Source: Martelella lutilitoris
GTDB lineage: Bacteria > Pseudomonadota > Alphaproteobacteria > Rhizobiales > Rhizobiaceae
Direction of reading: 5' to 3'
Assembly (NCBI RefSeq): GCF_005924265.1
Contig: NZ_VCLB01000003.1
Location: forward strand, 124,001-188,000
Length of the DNA: 64,000 nucleotides
Shown: piece by piece, positions 46,335-55,100 of the stretch
Layout of the letters: every line of letters begins with the position of its first letter
How positions within the stretch are numbered: the first letter of the stretch is position 1
Notes under the pieces: model-generated
The model's database searches: none
Seen by the model: only the letters and a program-made list of their open reading frames with translations
Told to the model about the DNA's origin: nothing
Translations under genes and position numbers: made by a program

Positions 46335-46982
46335 ATGACCGGACAGACAATTCTGATCGCCGACGATCATCCCTTGTTCCGCAGTGCCCTGAAACAGGCC
46401 ATCAGCGGCATGGCGACCTATTACGCCGTTGTTGAGGCCGGCGATTTCGACGGCGTGCAGCAGGCCGCCCGTGAAAACCCCGAAGCGGACCTGTTGCTTC
46501 TTGATCTGGCCATGCCAGGGGTCAGCGGGCTTTCCGGCCTGATCACGCTCAAGGCGGAATTTTCCAGCCTGCCGATCGTGGTGATCTCTGCAAGCGACGA
46601 CGAGGACACGATCCGCCGCTCGCTGGCGCTCGGCGCTTCCGGCTTCATATCCAAATCCGCGGGCATCGACGAACTGCGCAACGGCATTCGCACCGTTCTG
46701 TCCGGCGAAATATACACGCCCGAGGATTTCGAGGGCGGCGAGGAGACCGATCCCGACATCGCCGACATGCTGGAACGGCTGCAGACGCTCACGCCGCAGC
46801 AATCGCGCGTGCTGCGCATGTTGTGCGAAGGCCTTCTCAACAAACAGATCGCCTATGAGCTCGGCGTGTCCGAGGCGACCGTCAAGGCGCATGTTTCCGC
46901 GATCCTGCTGAAGCTCAATGTCGACAGCCGCACCCAGGCGGTGATCCAGCTCGGCAAGGTCAACATGGCCATGGTTGCCTGA
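46335..46982 (+). CDS. LuxR-type response regulator
   Basis: A 215-residue two-component regulator. The receiver has acidic residues Asp10/Asp11, phosphoacceptor Asp57 (LLLLDLAMPG), the Ser near 84 and Lys107. The DNA-binding HTH, LTPQQSRVLRMLCEGLLNKQIAYELGVSEATVKAHVSAIL, spans about 152-192. The ATG has GGAGGAGGCAGGAA upstream. There is no sensor kinase gene nearby, so the partner is unknown. In rhizobia similar orphan NarL/FixJ regulators control growth and stress genes. Confidence 0.92.
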   Translation: MTGQTILIADDHPLFRSALKQAISGMATYYAVVEAGDFDGVQQAARENPEADLLLLDLAMPGVSGLSGLITLKAEFSSLPIVVISASDDEDTIRRSLALGASGFISKSAGIDELRNGIRTVLSGEIYTPEDFEGGEETDPDIADMLERLQTLTPQQSRVLRMLCEGLLNKQIAYELGVSEATVKAHVSAILLKLNVDSRTQAVIQLGKVNMAMVA

Positions 46983-47086
46983 AGACCGACAAAGGATTTT
47001 ATTCCTGTCATGGCTTTACGCGGCGACAAGCCATGCGGTATAGTCCGGTCGTTATCAACGCGCCATCGCGGCCGGAGTGAACAGCC

Positions 47087-47767
47087 ATGTCCAGCAGGCT
47101 TCGCCACAGCGCCATCTGGGACGCGATCGATGATCTGGCCGCGCGCCACAAGCTGACCCCTTCGGGTCTGGCGCGCCGGGCAGGCCTTGATCCGACCGCT
47201 TTCAACAAATCCAAACGGCTCGGCAAGGACGGGCGCGAACGCTGGCCCTCGATGGAATCCATCGCCAAGGTTCTGGATGCGACCGGCAGCGACCTTTCCG
47301 CCTTTCTCCGCGCGGAAGCCGGCGGTCGTGCGGCAGAGCGAGGCGCGCCGCCTTCAGGCGTATTCCCGCCGCAGCCCTCCACCATTCCCCTGCTCGGCCT
47401 TGCCCGCGCCGGGACCGGTGGTTTTTTCGACGATGGCGGCTTTCCCGTCGGCCAGGGCTGGGACGAGGTCGACTTTCCCGCACCCGCGCGCGGCAGCCAC
47501 AGCGTCTACGCGCTCGAGGTGCAGGGCGACAGCATGCTGCCGCTCTACCGCGACGGCGACGTGCTGATCGTCGAGGCCAATGCCGAGACCCGCAAGGGCG
47601 ACCGCGTTGTGGTCAAGACCCATGAGGGCGAAGTCATGGCCAAGGTTCTGGTGCGCCGCACCAGCCGCCAGATCGAACTCATGTCGATCAATCCCGCCCA
47701 TGAAAACCTGACCTTCGATCTTGCAGCGGTGGAATGGATTGCCCGCATCATCTGGGCAAGCCAGTAG
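47087..47767 (+). CDS. XRE/S24 LexA-fold transcriptional regulator
   Basis: A 226-residue protein with an N-terminal helix-turn-helix (HKLTPSGLARRAGLDPTAFNKSKR, around 21-44) and a C-terminal S24 peptidase domain. Ser149 in QGDSMLPLY and Lys186 in EVMAKVLVR are 37 residues apart, the exact LexA spacing (119/156). An Ala-Gly bond in GLARAGTGG could be the self-cleavage site. This is not LexA itself, whose DNA-binding domain differs. It resembles phage-repressor-like regulators that are common in rhizobia. Confidence 0.87.
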   Translation: MSSRLRHSAIWDAIDDLAARHKLTPSGLARRAGLDPTAFNKSKRLGKDGRERWPSMESIAKVLDATGSDLSAFLRAEAGGRAAERGAPPSGVFPPQPSTIPLLGLARAGTGGFFDDGGFPVGQGWDEVDFPAPARGSHSVYALEVQGDSMLPLYRDGDVLIVEANAETRKGDRVVVKTHEGEVMAKVLVRRTSRQIELMSINPAHENLTFDLAAVEWIARIIWASQ

Positions 47768-47781
47768 CAGATCGAACCAGC

Positions 47782-47832
47782 ATCCAATCGCCCGCATTCA
47801 ATCGCCCGCATTCAATCGCCCGCATTCAATCG
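47782..47832. repeat. 14-bp tandem repeat (3.6 copies)
   Basis: The unit ATTCAATCGCCCGC occurs at 47796-47809 and 47810-47823 exactly, once before with one change (47782-47795) and partly after (47824-47832). It fills the gap between the S24 gene and the TerB-like gene, just before the start codon. Confidence 0.9.
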
Positions 47833-47838
47833 AAAGAC

Positions 47839-48261
47839 ATGCCCATGAACCGGACACCGCTTAACCATTATGATGCCCTGATCTATGTGATGGTCATGGC
47901 TTCAGCCGTCGACAGCGCCATGAGCGACAGCGAACTTTCCCGCATCGGCCATATCACCCGCTCTCTTCCAGTTTTCAAAGGGTTCGACGAGGACCGCATC
48001 ACCGATGTGGCCCATGCCTGCGCCGACATCCTGTCCGGCAGCGAAGGCATGGATATCGCCCTCGAAATCATCCGCGACACGCTGCCGGCACGGCTTTACG
48101 ACACCGCCTATGCGCTTGCGGTGGAGATCATGTCGGTGGACCAGGCGATCCGTCCGGAGGAGATCCGCCTGCTGCAACTGCTGCGTGATCGGTTGAATCT
48201 CGACAAGCTGACCTGCTCGGCAATCGAGCGCGGCGCAATTGCGCGCTACCGCGCGCTTTGA
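47839..48261 (+). CDS. TerB-like (tellurite resistance fold) protein
   Basis: A 140-residue helical protein. The pattern ALIYVMVMASAVDSAMSDSELSRIGHI near 10-36 and EIMSVDQAIRPEEIRLLQLL near 100-120 is the duplicated acidic motif of TerB-like domains, which may bind metal. The role is unknown; tellurite resistance need not follow. The ATG at 47839 has GAAAG upstream, and another ATG lies two codons later. The region before it is repeat-rich. Confidence 0.8.
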   Translation: MPMNRTPLNHYDALIYVMVMASAVDSAMSDSELSRIGHITRSLPVFKGFDEDRITDVAHACADILSGSEGMDIALEIIRDTLPARLYDTAYALAVEIMSVDQAIRPEEIRLLQLLRDRLNLDKLTCSAIERGAIARYRAL

Positions 48262-48312
48262 GTGCATTTTCGGAATTTAAGACCGTTTTCGTTTCTTCAG
48301 GTTGAAATATTC

Positions 48313-48340
48313 AGGAATCTTTGCGTGTATAAAGATTCCT
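48313..48340. promoter_or_regulatory. 10-bp inverted repeat carrying two GANTC sites
   Basis: AGGAATCTTT (48313-48322) and AAAGATTCCT (48331-48340) are perfect complements around an 8-nt loop. Each arm holds a CcrM methylation sequence: GAATC at 48315-48319 and GATTC at 48334-48338. A TATAAA hexamer (48328-48333) overlaps the right arm. It may be a hairpin terminator for the TerB-like gene or a control site for the glycosyltransferase 88 bp downstream. Confidence 0.55.
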
Positions 48341-48427
48341 TACTATTACATGTTGTGATTTTTCAAAATTCGGCCTTTACTTGAAACCTGCGAGGTTACG
48401 CGCATAGCGGGTTAAAAGGAGGGCTCG

Positions 48428-50368
48428 ATGAAGGCTTCGCCCTTGTTCGCATCATCGCGCCCAAGCCCGAAGTCATCGACCCGGCAACACGGATCCGTCG
48501 ACGATCCGTTTGCCGGCGAACGGCGCATGCTGCGCCGGCTCGGCTTTGATGACGCGCTGATCGAACCGGCCGAGACATCCGCCCGGCGGAACGGCACCGC
48601 CATCGAGGACGAACTTCTCGCAGCGGGCGCTGTTGCGCCGGAGGCCTATTATCGCCGGCTCGCCTTTTATCTCGGCCTCCCCTTCCTCGCCTCAATCGAT
48701 GCCGGTTCGGTCGCCGACCGGCGGAAGATCGACCGCCTGCTCGCCTCCCCCTCGGGCCTGCGCCTGGAAAGCGGCGAGGGCGGCGCCACATTCGCGATCA
48801 TCCCGCGCGCGCGCGACCTGGCCGATCTGCACGACCGCCTTTCCTTCCGCCCCGCGATCCGCCGCGCCGTGGTGGTGACCATGCCGTCGTCGATCCGCGA
48901 GACCGTCTGGCAGGTGGGAGCCCAGCGCCGGCTCGCCAACACCATTCACCGGTTGATGATCTGGGAGCCACGCTTCTCGGCAAGGATCGTCTTCTGGGGC
49001 AAGCAGGGATTTCTGCTTGGCGGCGGCGTTGCCACCCTACTTACAGGCCTCGTGCTATTCACCGCCGAGACATTGCTCGTGACGCATATCCTGTTTTTAA
49101 TGCTTTACGCGCTCTCCCTCATCATCCGGTTAGCGGCGGTGAGGAGCGGGCACAGACGGAAAGCCGAGCCCGCGGCGGCGGGAGAAGACGGTCCCATGCC
49201 CGTCTATTCCGTGCTGATCGCCCTTTACCGCGAAGCCAACATGATCCCGCAACTGGTCGACAATATGAAAGCCTTGAACTGGCCGGCCTCACGGCTCGAC
49301 ATCAAGCTTGTCTGCGAAGCAGATGACAGCGCCACCATTGCCGCCATAAGGGCTGAGAACCTGCCGCCGCATTTCGAACTGGTCTGCGTCCCGCCAGCCT
49401 TGCCCCGCACCAAGCCGAAGGCACTGAACTACGCGCTGTCCGGCGCACGCGGCTCTTTGCTGACAATCTATGACGCAGAGGACCGCCCGCATCCCGACCA
49501 GTTGCGCGAAGCCTGGCGGGCATTTCGCAAGGGGCCGGCCTCGCTCGGTTGCCTTCAGGCGCCACTCATCGTCGACAATATCGGGCAAAACTGGATCGCA
49601 GCGCTGTTTGCCTGCGAATATTCCGGACTTTTTCGCGGGATCCTGCCGTTTTTGGCGCGACACCGCTTTCCCCTGCCGCTTGGCGGAACGTCCAACCATT
49701 TCCGTACCGAAGTCTTGCGCAAATGTCGCGCCTGGGACCCCTACAATGTGGCCGAGGATGCCGATCTCGGGCTGCGACTTCATCGGCTCGGCTATCATTG
49801 CGGCGTGATCGGCAGGCCGACGCTTGAAGAAGCGCCGGTTTCGGCCGGAACATGGATCCCCCAGCGCTCGCGCTGGATCAAGGGCTGGCTGCAGACACTG
49901 TTGGTGGCCCTGCGCGAGCCATCCCGGCTCTTTTCGGAACTGGGCACGCTCGGCGCATTGGTTTTCCTCGCCAATGGCGCGGGCGTCATCCTTTCATCGC
50001 TTCTGCATCCGCTTCTTTTCGTCGCGCTGTTCATGACGGCTGCGACGATCGTCCATCCGAACTATGATCCCGGACCGTTCCATCAACTGCTGTCTGGGAT
50101 CGACATTGCCAATATTCTGGCAAGCTACTGGGTGTTCATGAGGCTCGGCCTGTCACGGATGGAACCGCAAGAGGCGCGGCAGATGCGCGCCGATGCGCTC
50201 TACCTGCCGCTCTACTGGCTGATGCTCTCCTTCGCCGCATGGAAAGCACTGGCCGAGCTCTATCACGCCCCGTTTCTGTGGCGGAAGACAGCCCACAGAC
50301 CGAGCGGGACGAACGACGCTTGTTCAGAAGAAAAAAGCAGCGGGAGCAAAGGCCAGGGAGAAGGGTAA
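48428..50368 (+). CDS. family 2 glycosyltransferase with N-terminal GspE-like domain
   Basis: A 646-residue membrane glycosyltransferase. Residues about 30-110 (ERRMLRRLGFDDALIEPAET, AYYRRLAFYLGLPFLASID) resemble the GspE/MshEN N-terminal fold. TM segments follow near 195-240, and a GT2 catalytic domain starts VYSVLIALYREANMI near 258 with nucleotide-sugar DxD-like DAEDRPHPD, the catalytic VAEDADLGLRLHRLGY and the acceptor motif PQRSRWIKGWLQT (QxxRW). More TM segments close it. It is therefore a processive-type synthase, as for cellulose or glucan; the polymer is unknown. A very strong AAAAGGAGGG site precedes the ATG. Confidence 0.86.
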   Translation: MKASPLFASSRPSPKSSTRQHGSVDDPFAGERRMLRRLGFDDALIEPAETSARRNGTAIEDELLAAGAVAPEAYYRRLAFYLGLPFLASIDAGSVADRRKIDRLLASPSGLRLESGEGGATFAIIPRARDLADLHDRLSFRPAIRRAVVVTMPSSIRETVWQVGAQRRLANTIHRLMIWEPRFSARIVFWGKQGFLLGGGVATLLTGLVLFTAETLLVTHILFLMLYALSLIIRLAAVRSGHRRKAEPAAAGEDGPMPVYSVLIALYREANMIPQLVDNMKALNWPASRLDIKLVCEADDSATIAAIRAENLPPHFELVCVPPALPRTKPKALNYALSGARGSLLTIYDAEDRPHPDQLREAWRAFRKGPASLGCLQAPLIVDNIGQNWIAALFACEYSGLFRGILPFLARHRFPLPLGGTSNHFRTEVLRKCRAWDPYNVAEDADLGLRLHRLGYHCGVIGRPTLEEAPVSAGTWIPQRSRWIKGWLQTLLVALREPSRLFSELGTLGALVFLANGAGVILSSLLHPLLFVALFMTAATIVHPNYDPGPFHQLLSGIDIANILASYWVFMRLGLSRMEPQEARQMRADALYLPLYWLMLSFAAWKALAELYHAPFLWRKTAHRPSGTNDACSEEKSSGSKGQGEG

Positions 50369-50405
50369 AACGCGCCCCGGCTTCGGTTCAGCAAGCCGGA
50401 TCCAT

Positions 50406-50479
50406 TGGAGCGGGTAACGGGAATCGAACCCGTGCGTTCAGCTTGGGAAGCTGACAGGCTACCATTACATCATACCCGC
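50406..50479 (-). tRNA. tRNA-Gly (CCC), CCA encoded
   Basis: On the minus strand a full cloverleaf reads from GCGGGTA (50479-50473). It has a D-arm with AATGGTAG, an anticodon loop TTCCCAA within a 5-bp TCAGC/GCTGA stem (anticodon CCC, reading GGG), a T-arm with GGTTCGATTCC, and the complementary TACCCGC acceptor arm, followed by discriminator T and CCA. The 3-prime end lies 38 bp from the glycosyltransferase stop. No integrase or duplicated end is seen. Confidence 0.96.
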
Positions 50480-50496
50480 GCATGGCCTGATGGCGA

Positions 50497-50526
50497 TCAT
50501 TACCACCGCCGCAGGCTTTCCGGCAA
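50497..50526 (-). promoter_or_regulatory. Candidate promoter for tRNA-Gly
   Basis: On the minus strand TTGCCG (50526-50521) and TAATGA (50502-50497) are 18 bp apart and would start transcription just before the tRNA. Both hexamers are imperfect. Confidence 0.4.
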
Positions 50527-50890
50527 GCTGAAAAACAGGTCGGCGACCCGCAGCGCCGGAGCCGACAGTCCATAATCAGAGGCAGCAACGCCGGAGGGGT
50601 TGACGGCGCGCGCGGCGTGGCTAAATCTGTGAGCGCCGATCGCAACAAGGCAGACCCGCAGGGGCCGGCCATTTTTTCGCGCTACGGGGCCATCCCCCAA
50701 AATCCGCGCACGACGGCAAACCCGGTGCCGGGCCCCTCTGGCGAGAGTTTGACGGCGCTCTCGTGATGTCGGCACCGCCCGCAAATTAGCCGGCGGACAT
50801 GTTTATCATGCCTCACAACCATCGCGTCGGATCGCGTGCGCAAGGCGCATGCGCGTCCAACGACATCGCCGCACCATCGAAGGTGCTGCC
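50527..50890. other. Gene-free stretch between tRNA-Gly and the DUF475 gene
   Basis: Between the tRNA and the DUF475 start there is no convincing gene: short open frames here lack ribosome-binding sites, known motifs or sensible composition. A GTCGGC/GCCGAC inverted pair is near 50540-50560. The last part must hold the promoter of the DUF475 gene. I see no terminator, repeat copy or attachment-site duplicate. Confidence 0.6.
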
Positions 50891-51940
50891 ATGACCTCCA
50901 CCCTTTCCTATTTCAAATGGGCCTTCATCGTCACGGCGGTCGGCCTTCTGGCCAGCGGCGCCTACGGCTATTTCAGCTTCGGGACGAGCGGCGCCGTAAC
51001 CTTCCTGTTCATCACCGCCGTGCTTGCGGTGCTCGAAATCTCGCTCTCCTTCGACAATGCCGTCGTCAACGCCAACAAGCTGAAAGCGATGAGCCATGCC
51101 TGGCAGCGGCGCTTTCTGACCTGGGGCATTCTGATCGCCGTTTTCGGCATGCGGCTCATCTTTCCGCTGGTCATCGTGGCGCTTGCCGCGAAGATCGGTC
51201 CGATGGACGCGGTTCACCTCGCCTTTGCCGAGCCGCGCGCCTATGCCGACATCATGCATCATGCGCATCTGTCGATCGCGGCCTTCGGCGGCACCTTCCT
51301 GCTGATGGTCGGCCTCACCTATTTCTTCGACCGTGACAAGGATGTGCACTGGCTGCCCTGGCTGGAGGAGCCGATGGCGCGCTCGGCCTCGATCAAGGGC
51401 ATCGAGATCGGCGTCGCGCTCATCCTCGTGCTGATCTTTTCCGGGTTTGTGGCGGAGGAGCGCTCGGAGGATTTTCTCTATCCCGCGCTTTACGGGCTGA
51501 TCACCTTTCTCGGCGTCGAGATCCTCAGCGGCTTTCTCGATGCCAGCCAGGCCAAGGCGGCAAAGACGGCGGCGCAGGGCGGCCTTGGCGCCTTCATCTA
51601 TCTGGAGGTTCTGGATGCGAGCTTTTCCTTCGACGGCGTGGTCGGCGCCTTCGCGCTGACGAAAAACCTGCTGGTGATCGCGATCGGGCTCGGCATCGGC
51701 GCCATGTATGTGCGCTCGCTGACGATCCTGCTGGTCGACCGAAAGACGCTGTCGCATTTCCGCTTTCTCGAACACGGCGCCTTCTATGCCATCCTGGTGC
51801 TGGCAGTGATCATGTTCGCCCAGACCCTCGTCCATATTCCCGAAGCCGTCACCGGCCTGATCGGCGCCGGGCTGATCGGGCTCTCGCTCTGGTCGTCACT
51901 GCGCTGGCGCCGGCAGAAGCAGGCAGGACAGACAGGCTAG
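50891..51940 (+). CDS. DUF475 (TerC-like) integral membrane protein
   Basis: A 349-residue protein with nine or so TM segments. The paired motifs LEISLSFDNAVVNANKLKAM near 45-64 and LEVLDASFSFDGVVGAF near 238-254 hold the acidic Asp-Asn/Asp-Gly residues typical of TerC/DUF475 proteins, which are linked to metal-ion handling at the membrane. The ATG at 50891 has GAAGGTG upstream. It is monocistronic. A link to tellurite or manganese is only by family analogy. Confidence 0.85.
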   Translation: MTSTLSYFKWAFIVTAVGLLASGAYGYFSFGTSGAVTFLFITAVLAVLEISLSFDNAVVNANKLKAMSHAWQRRFLTWGILIAVFGMRLIFPLVIVALAAKIGPMDAVHLAFAEPRAYADIMHHAHLSIAAFGGTFLLMVGLTYFFDRDKDVHWLPWLEEPMARSASIKGIEIGVALILVLIFSGFVAEERSEDFLYPALYGLITFLGVEILSGFLDASQAKAAKTAAQGGLGAFIYLEVLDASFSFDGVVGAFALTKNLLVIAIGLGIGAMYVRSLTILLVDRKTLSHFRFLEHGAFYAILVLAVIMFAQTLVHIPEAVTGLIGAGLIGLSLWSSLRWRRQKQAGQTG

Positions 51941-52085
51941 AGCGCCGTGCGTCCATTCGGACGCACAAAGGACGCACTAACCTATTGAATCTACGCATCG
52001 TGCTTTCCGAAAATCGATTCCGATTTTCGGGCCGATGCGCTAGAGCATCAGGCGAAAAAGTGGCTACCGGTTTTTCGATCACCCG
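51941..52085. repeat. Rhizobial-type palindromic repeat element
   Basis: The segment has GTGCGTCCATTCGGACGCAC (an inverted repeat) and AAAATCGATTCCGATTTT (a second palindrome), then a third block like GCGAAAAAGTGGCTACCGG. These match in style the RIME/REP-like intergenic mosaics of Rhizobiaceae. The segment follows directly after the DUF475 stop. Confidence 0.7.
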
Positions 52086-52105
52086 ACGCGTAAAGCAAGA
52101 AACCA

Positions 52106-52141
52106 GATCACCGGGCGGTTCAGATTAACCGCCCGGTGATC
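52106..52141 (-). terminator. Long hairpin between convergent genes
   Basis: A perfect 15-bp stem (52106-52120 with 52127-52141) with a 6-nt CAGATT loop stands 8 bp beyond the hybrid kinase stop. On the minus strand it runs into TGGTTTCTTGCTTTA, so it probably terminates the kinase gene. On the plus side there is no T tract. Confidence 0.7.
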
Positions 52142-52148
52142 CAGCGGC

Positions 52149-55100
52149 TCACTCGGCCGCTGCCTTGTGGAAGATCGCGATCTGGTTGAGGAAAGCGCGC
52201 AGCAGAGCCGGTTTCAGCGGCTTGTGCTGGACCACGATATCCTCCTCCGCCGCCAGATCGCGGACATCCTGGGTACGGTCTGCTGTCAAAAGCAGGGCCG
52301 GGATATGGCGCTGGTAATGCTCGCGCAGGGCAACGACCGCACGCACGCCGCTTCCGCCGTTGTCGAGATGATAATCGGCGATGATGACGTCAGGCATGAT
52401 ATCGAGCGCACCGGCGGCCTCGGCGCTGCGGGCGACATGAACGTCCGCGCCCCAGCCGCCGAGCAGAACCCGCATGCCCTCCAGAATGGCCTCCTCATTG
52501 TCGATGCAGAGCACCTTGAGGCCGGCAATGGCATGACCGGGCAGTCGGCTCGCCGGCTTCGCCGCCTGCGGCGCGGTCTCGCTGGCGGCGTCTGCCAGCG
52601 GCACGGTCAGCCGGAAAACGGTCCCCTCGCCCGGCGCGGAGGACAGCGCGACGGGATGTTCCAGCATGCGGGCCAGCCGGTCGACGATCGAAAGGCCGAG
52701 ACCGAGCCCTTGGGCAGCGCGGGCGCCCTCATCCAGCCGGGTGAATTCCTTGAAAACGCTTTCCGCCTTGGAGGCAGGAATGCCGATCCCGGTATCATGC
52801 ACCTCGATGATCGCCTGGTCGCCATGGCGGCGCACGCCGACCAGCACCTTGCCGGTGATCGTGTACTTGATCGCGTTCGACACCAGGTTCTGCACCAGAC
52901 GCCTGAGGGCGTGGGCGTCCGAGCGCACCTTGAGCGACGACTTGACCACGGTGAAATCCAGCCCGCGCTCATCGGCAAGCGGACGGAAATCGGTTTCGAC
53001 CCGCTTCAACATTTCGCCGAGGTTCACCGCGGCAAAATGCGGCTTCATCGCCCCTGCATCAAGTCTGGAGATATCGAGCACGGCGCCGAGAATATCCTCG
53101 ACCGATTGCAGCGCGGAATCGATCTTCTCGGCAAAGGCGCGCTCCTCGCCATCGGCCGGCATGCGCTCACCGAGCGCCGTCGCGTAAAGCCGCGCAGCAT
53201 TGAGCGGCTGCAGGATGTCGTGGCCTGCGGCGGCGAAGAACCGCGTCTTGCCGATATTGGCCTCGTCGGCAGCCGCGCGCGCAACACGCAGCGCCTTGTT
53301 AACCTCGGTCAGTTCAGCCGTGCGCGCGGCAACGCGCTGCTCCAGCGTCTCGTTGGCCTGCTTGAGCGCGAGATCGGCCTCCACCCGCCGCGTGATGTCT
53401 GTGAAGGTGACGACCATGCCGGCTTCGGGCATGGCGCGCGACTGTACCTCGATGATCCGCCGCCCCTTGTCGAGCACCATCGGAAAGGCGCTTTCATGCG
53501 CTCTCAAACGTCTGAGCGCCTCGCGCGCCTCATCGCCGGTGAGATCGCCGCGCGAGGAAAGCCGGCCCATGATGTTGATCAGCGGATAGCCCACCTGGCC
53601 GACCTCTTCCGGCAGGTCGAGCAGCGCGCGGAAACGCTTGTTCCAGACGGTGAGCCGGTTGGAGGCATCAAAAACCGCAATGCCCTGATCGATCTGGGCG
53701 AGAGCGGTCTGCAACAGGCCCTGATTATATTGCAGCGCCTCGCTTGCCTGGTCGAGCAGGAAGGCGGCATCGCCGGAGGCCGCTTCGGCGCGCTGCAGCA
53801 CCAGCGACAGGACGAGGCGCGCCGAGGACGAGCCGATGGCGCTGCCGAGCAATTGCTCGGAAAAATGAATGAGCGCCATGTCGGCCTGCTCGTCATCGCC
53901 CATGCGTCTGCCGGCATTGCGCTCGAAGGTGGCAAACGAGCGCGCCGTGCGTTCCGTGCCGAGATAGCCATTCAGCGTCTCGCGCAGCATGCCGACGGAA
54001 ACGCCCGTGCCGATGCCGCGCGCGGACGACTGCCAGCGGGCCTGGCGCTTGACGAAGATGCCGGACTGGATGCGCTCCAGCGGACGGGCCTGGCGGCTGA
54101 GCGAACCGAGAACGAGGCCGGCGACATTGATCAGCAGCGACAGACAGGTGACGTTGAGAAGAATATCGGCATCCGGGCCGACGAAAAGTCCGGTGCCCGG
54201 AATGATGAAGTTCATTACTTCGCCGGCAATCGCCGAATGGTCCGGCCCGCCAAGGCTCGGCACGAACAGCAGATAGACCCAGGTGAGAAAGCCGAGCGAC
54301 AGGCCGAGAATGGCGCCGCGTGCGTTGGCCGTGCGCCAGACAAGGCCGATGAAGAGCGCCGGCGCCACCTGCGCGATCGCTGCGAAGGCCAGAAGGCCGA
54401 TGGAGAACAGGCCGCGATCGCTGTCGATATGGCGGTAATAGGCATAGCCGAGCAGCATGACGCCGAGAATCGAGGCGCGGCGGATGTTGAGGAGAAGCGA
54501 ATAGAAATCCTGGCGGTGGGCGCCGCCGGCAATCATGCGCCGCCTCAGCAGAATGGGGTTGACGATATCGTTCGAAAGCATGATGGCAAGCGCCACCGAG
54601 GCGACGATCACCATCGCGGTTGCCGCCGAAAAGCCGCCAAGGAAAGTGACCAGCGAGATCAGGGGTTGCCCCATGGTCAAAGGCAGCTGCAGCACATAGA
54701 GATCGGGATCCACGCCCGGGTCGAGCGTCATCGCGCCGCCGATGGCGACCGGCAGGACCAGAAGGTTGATGGCGATCAGGTAGGCCGGAAACAGGAAACG
54801 GGCGAGGCTGAGCTCGCCTTCCGTGCGGTTTTCAACGACGGTGACGTGAAACTGGCGCGGCAGAAGCAGGATGGCAAAGGCCGACAGCACGGTGAGCAGC
54901 ACCCAGCGGCTGATTGGCGTCTCATAGGTGAGTGCTGCTGCGGCGGCGGCATTTTCCCGAGCTGCGGCCAGAAGATCGGCAGGTCCGTTGTAGAGAACGA
55001 ACAGCACGAACAGGCCGACGGAGCCGAAGGCCACCAGCTTGACCACCGATTCCATGGCAATCGCCAGGATCAGGCCGTCCTGGTGCTCGGTCGCGTCCGT

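Noticed and set aside
50406-50479. tRNA-Gly as an integration site for a mobile element
   Set aside because: There is no integrase, no duplicated tRNA end and no foreign-looking gene block on either side.
50500-50784. 94-codon minus-strand frame beside tRNA-Gly
   Set aside because: No ribosome-binding site, no motif, and Arg-rich composition typical of noncoding GC-rich DNA.
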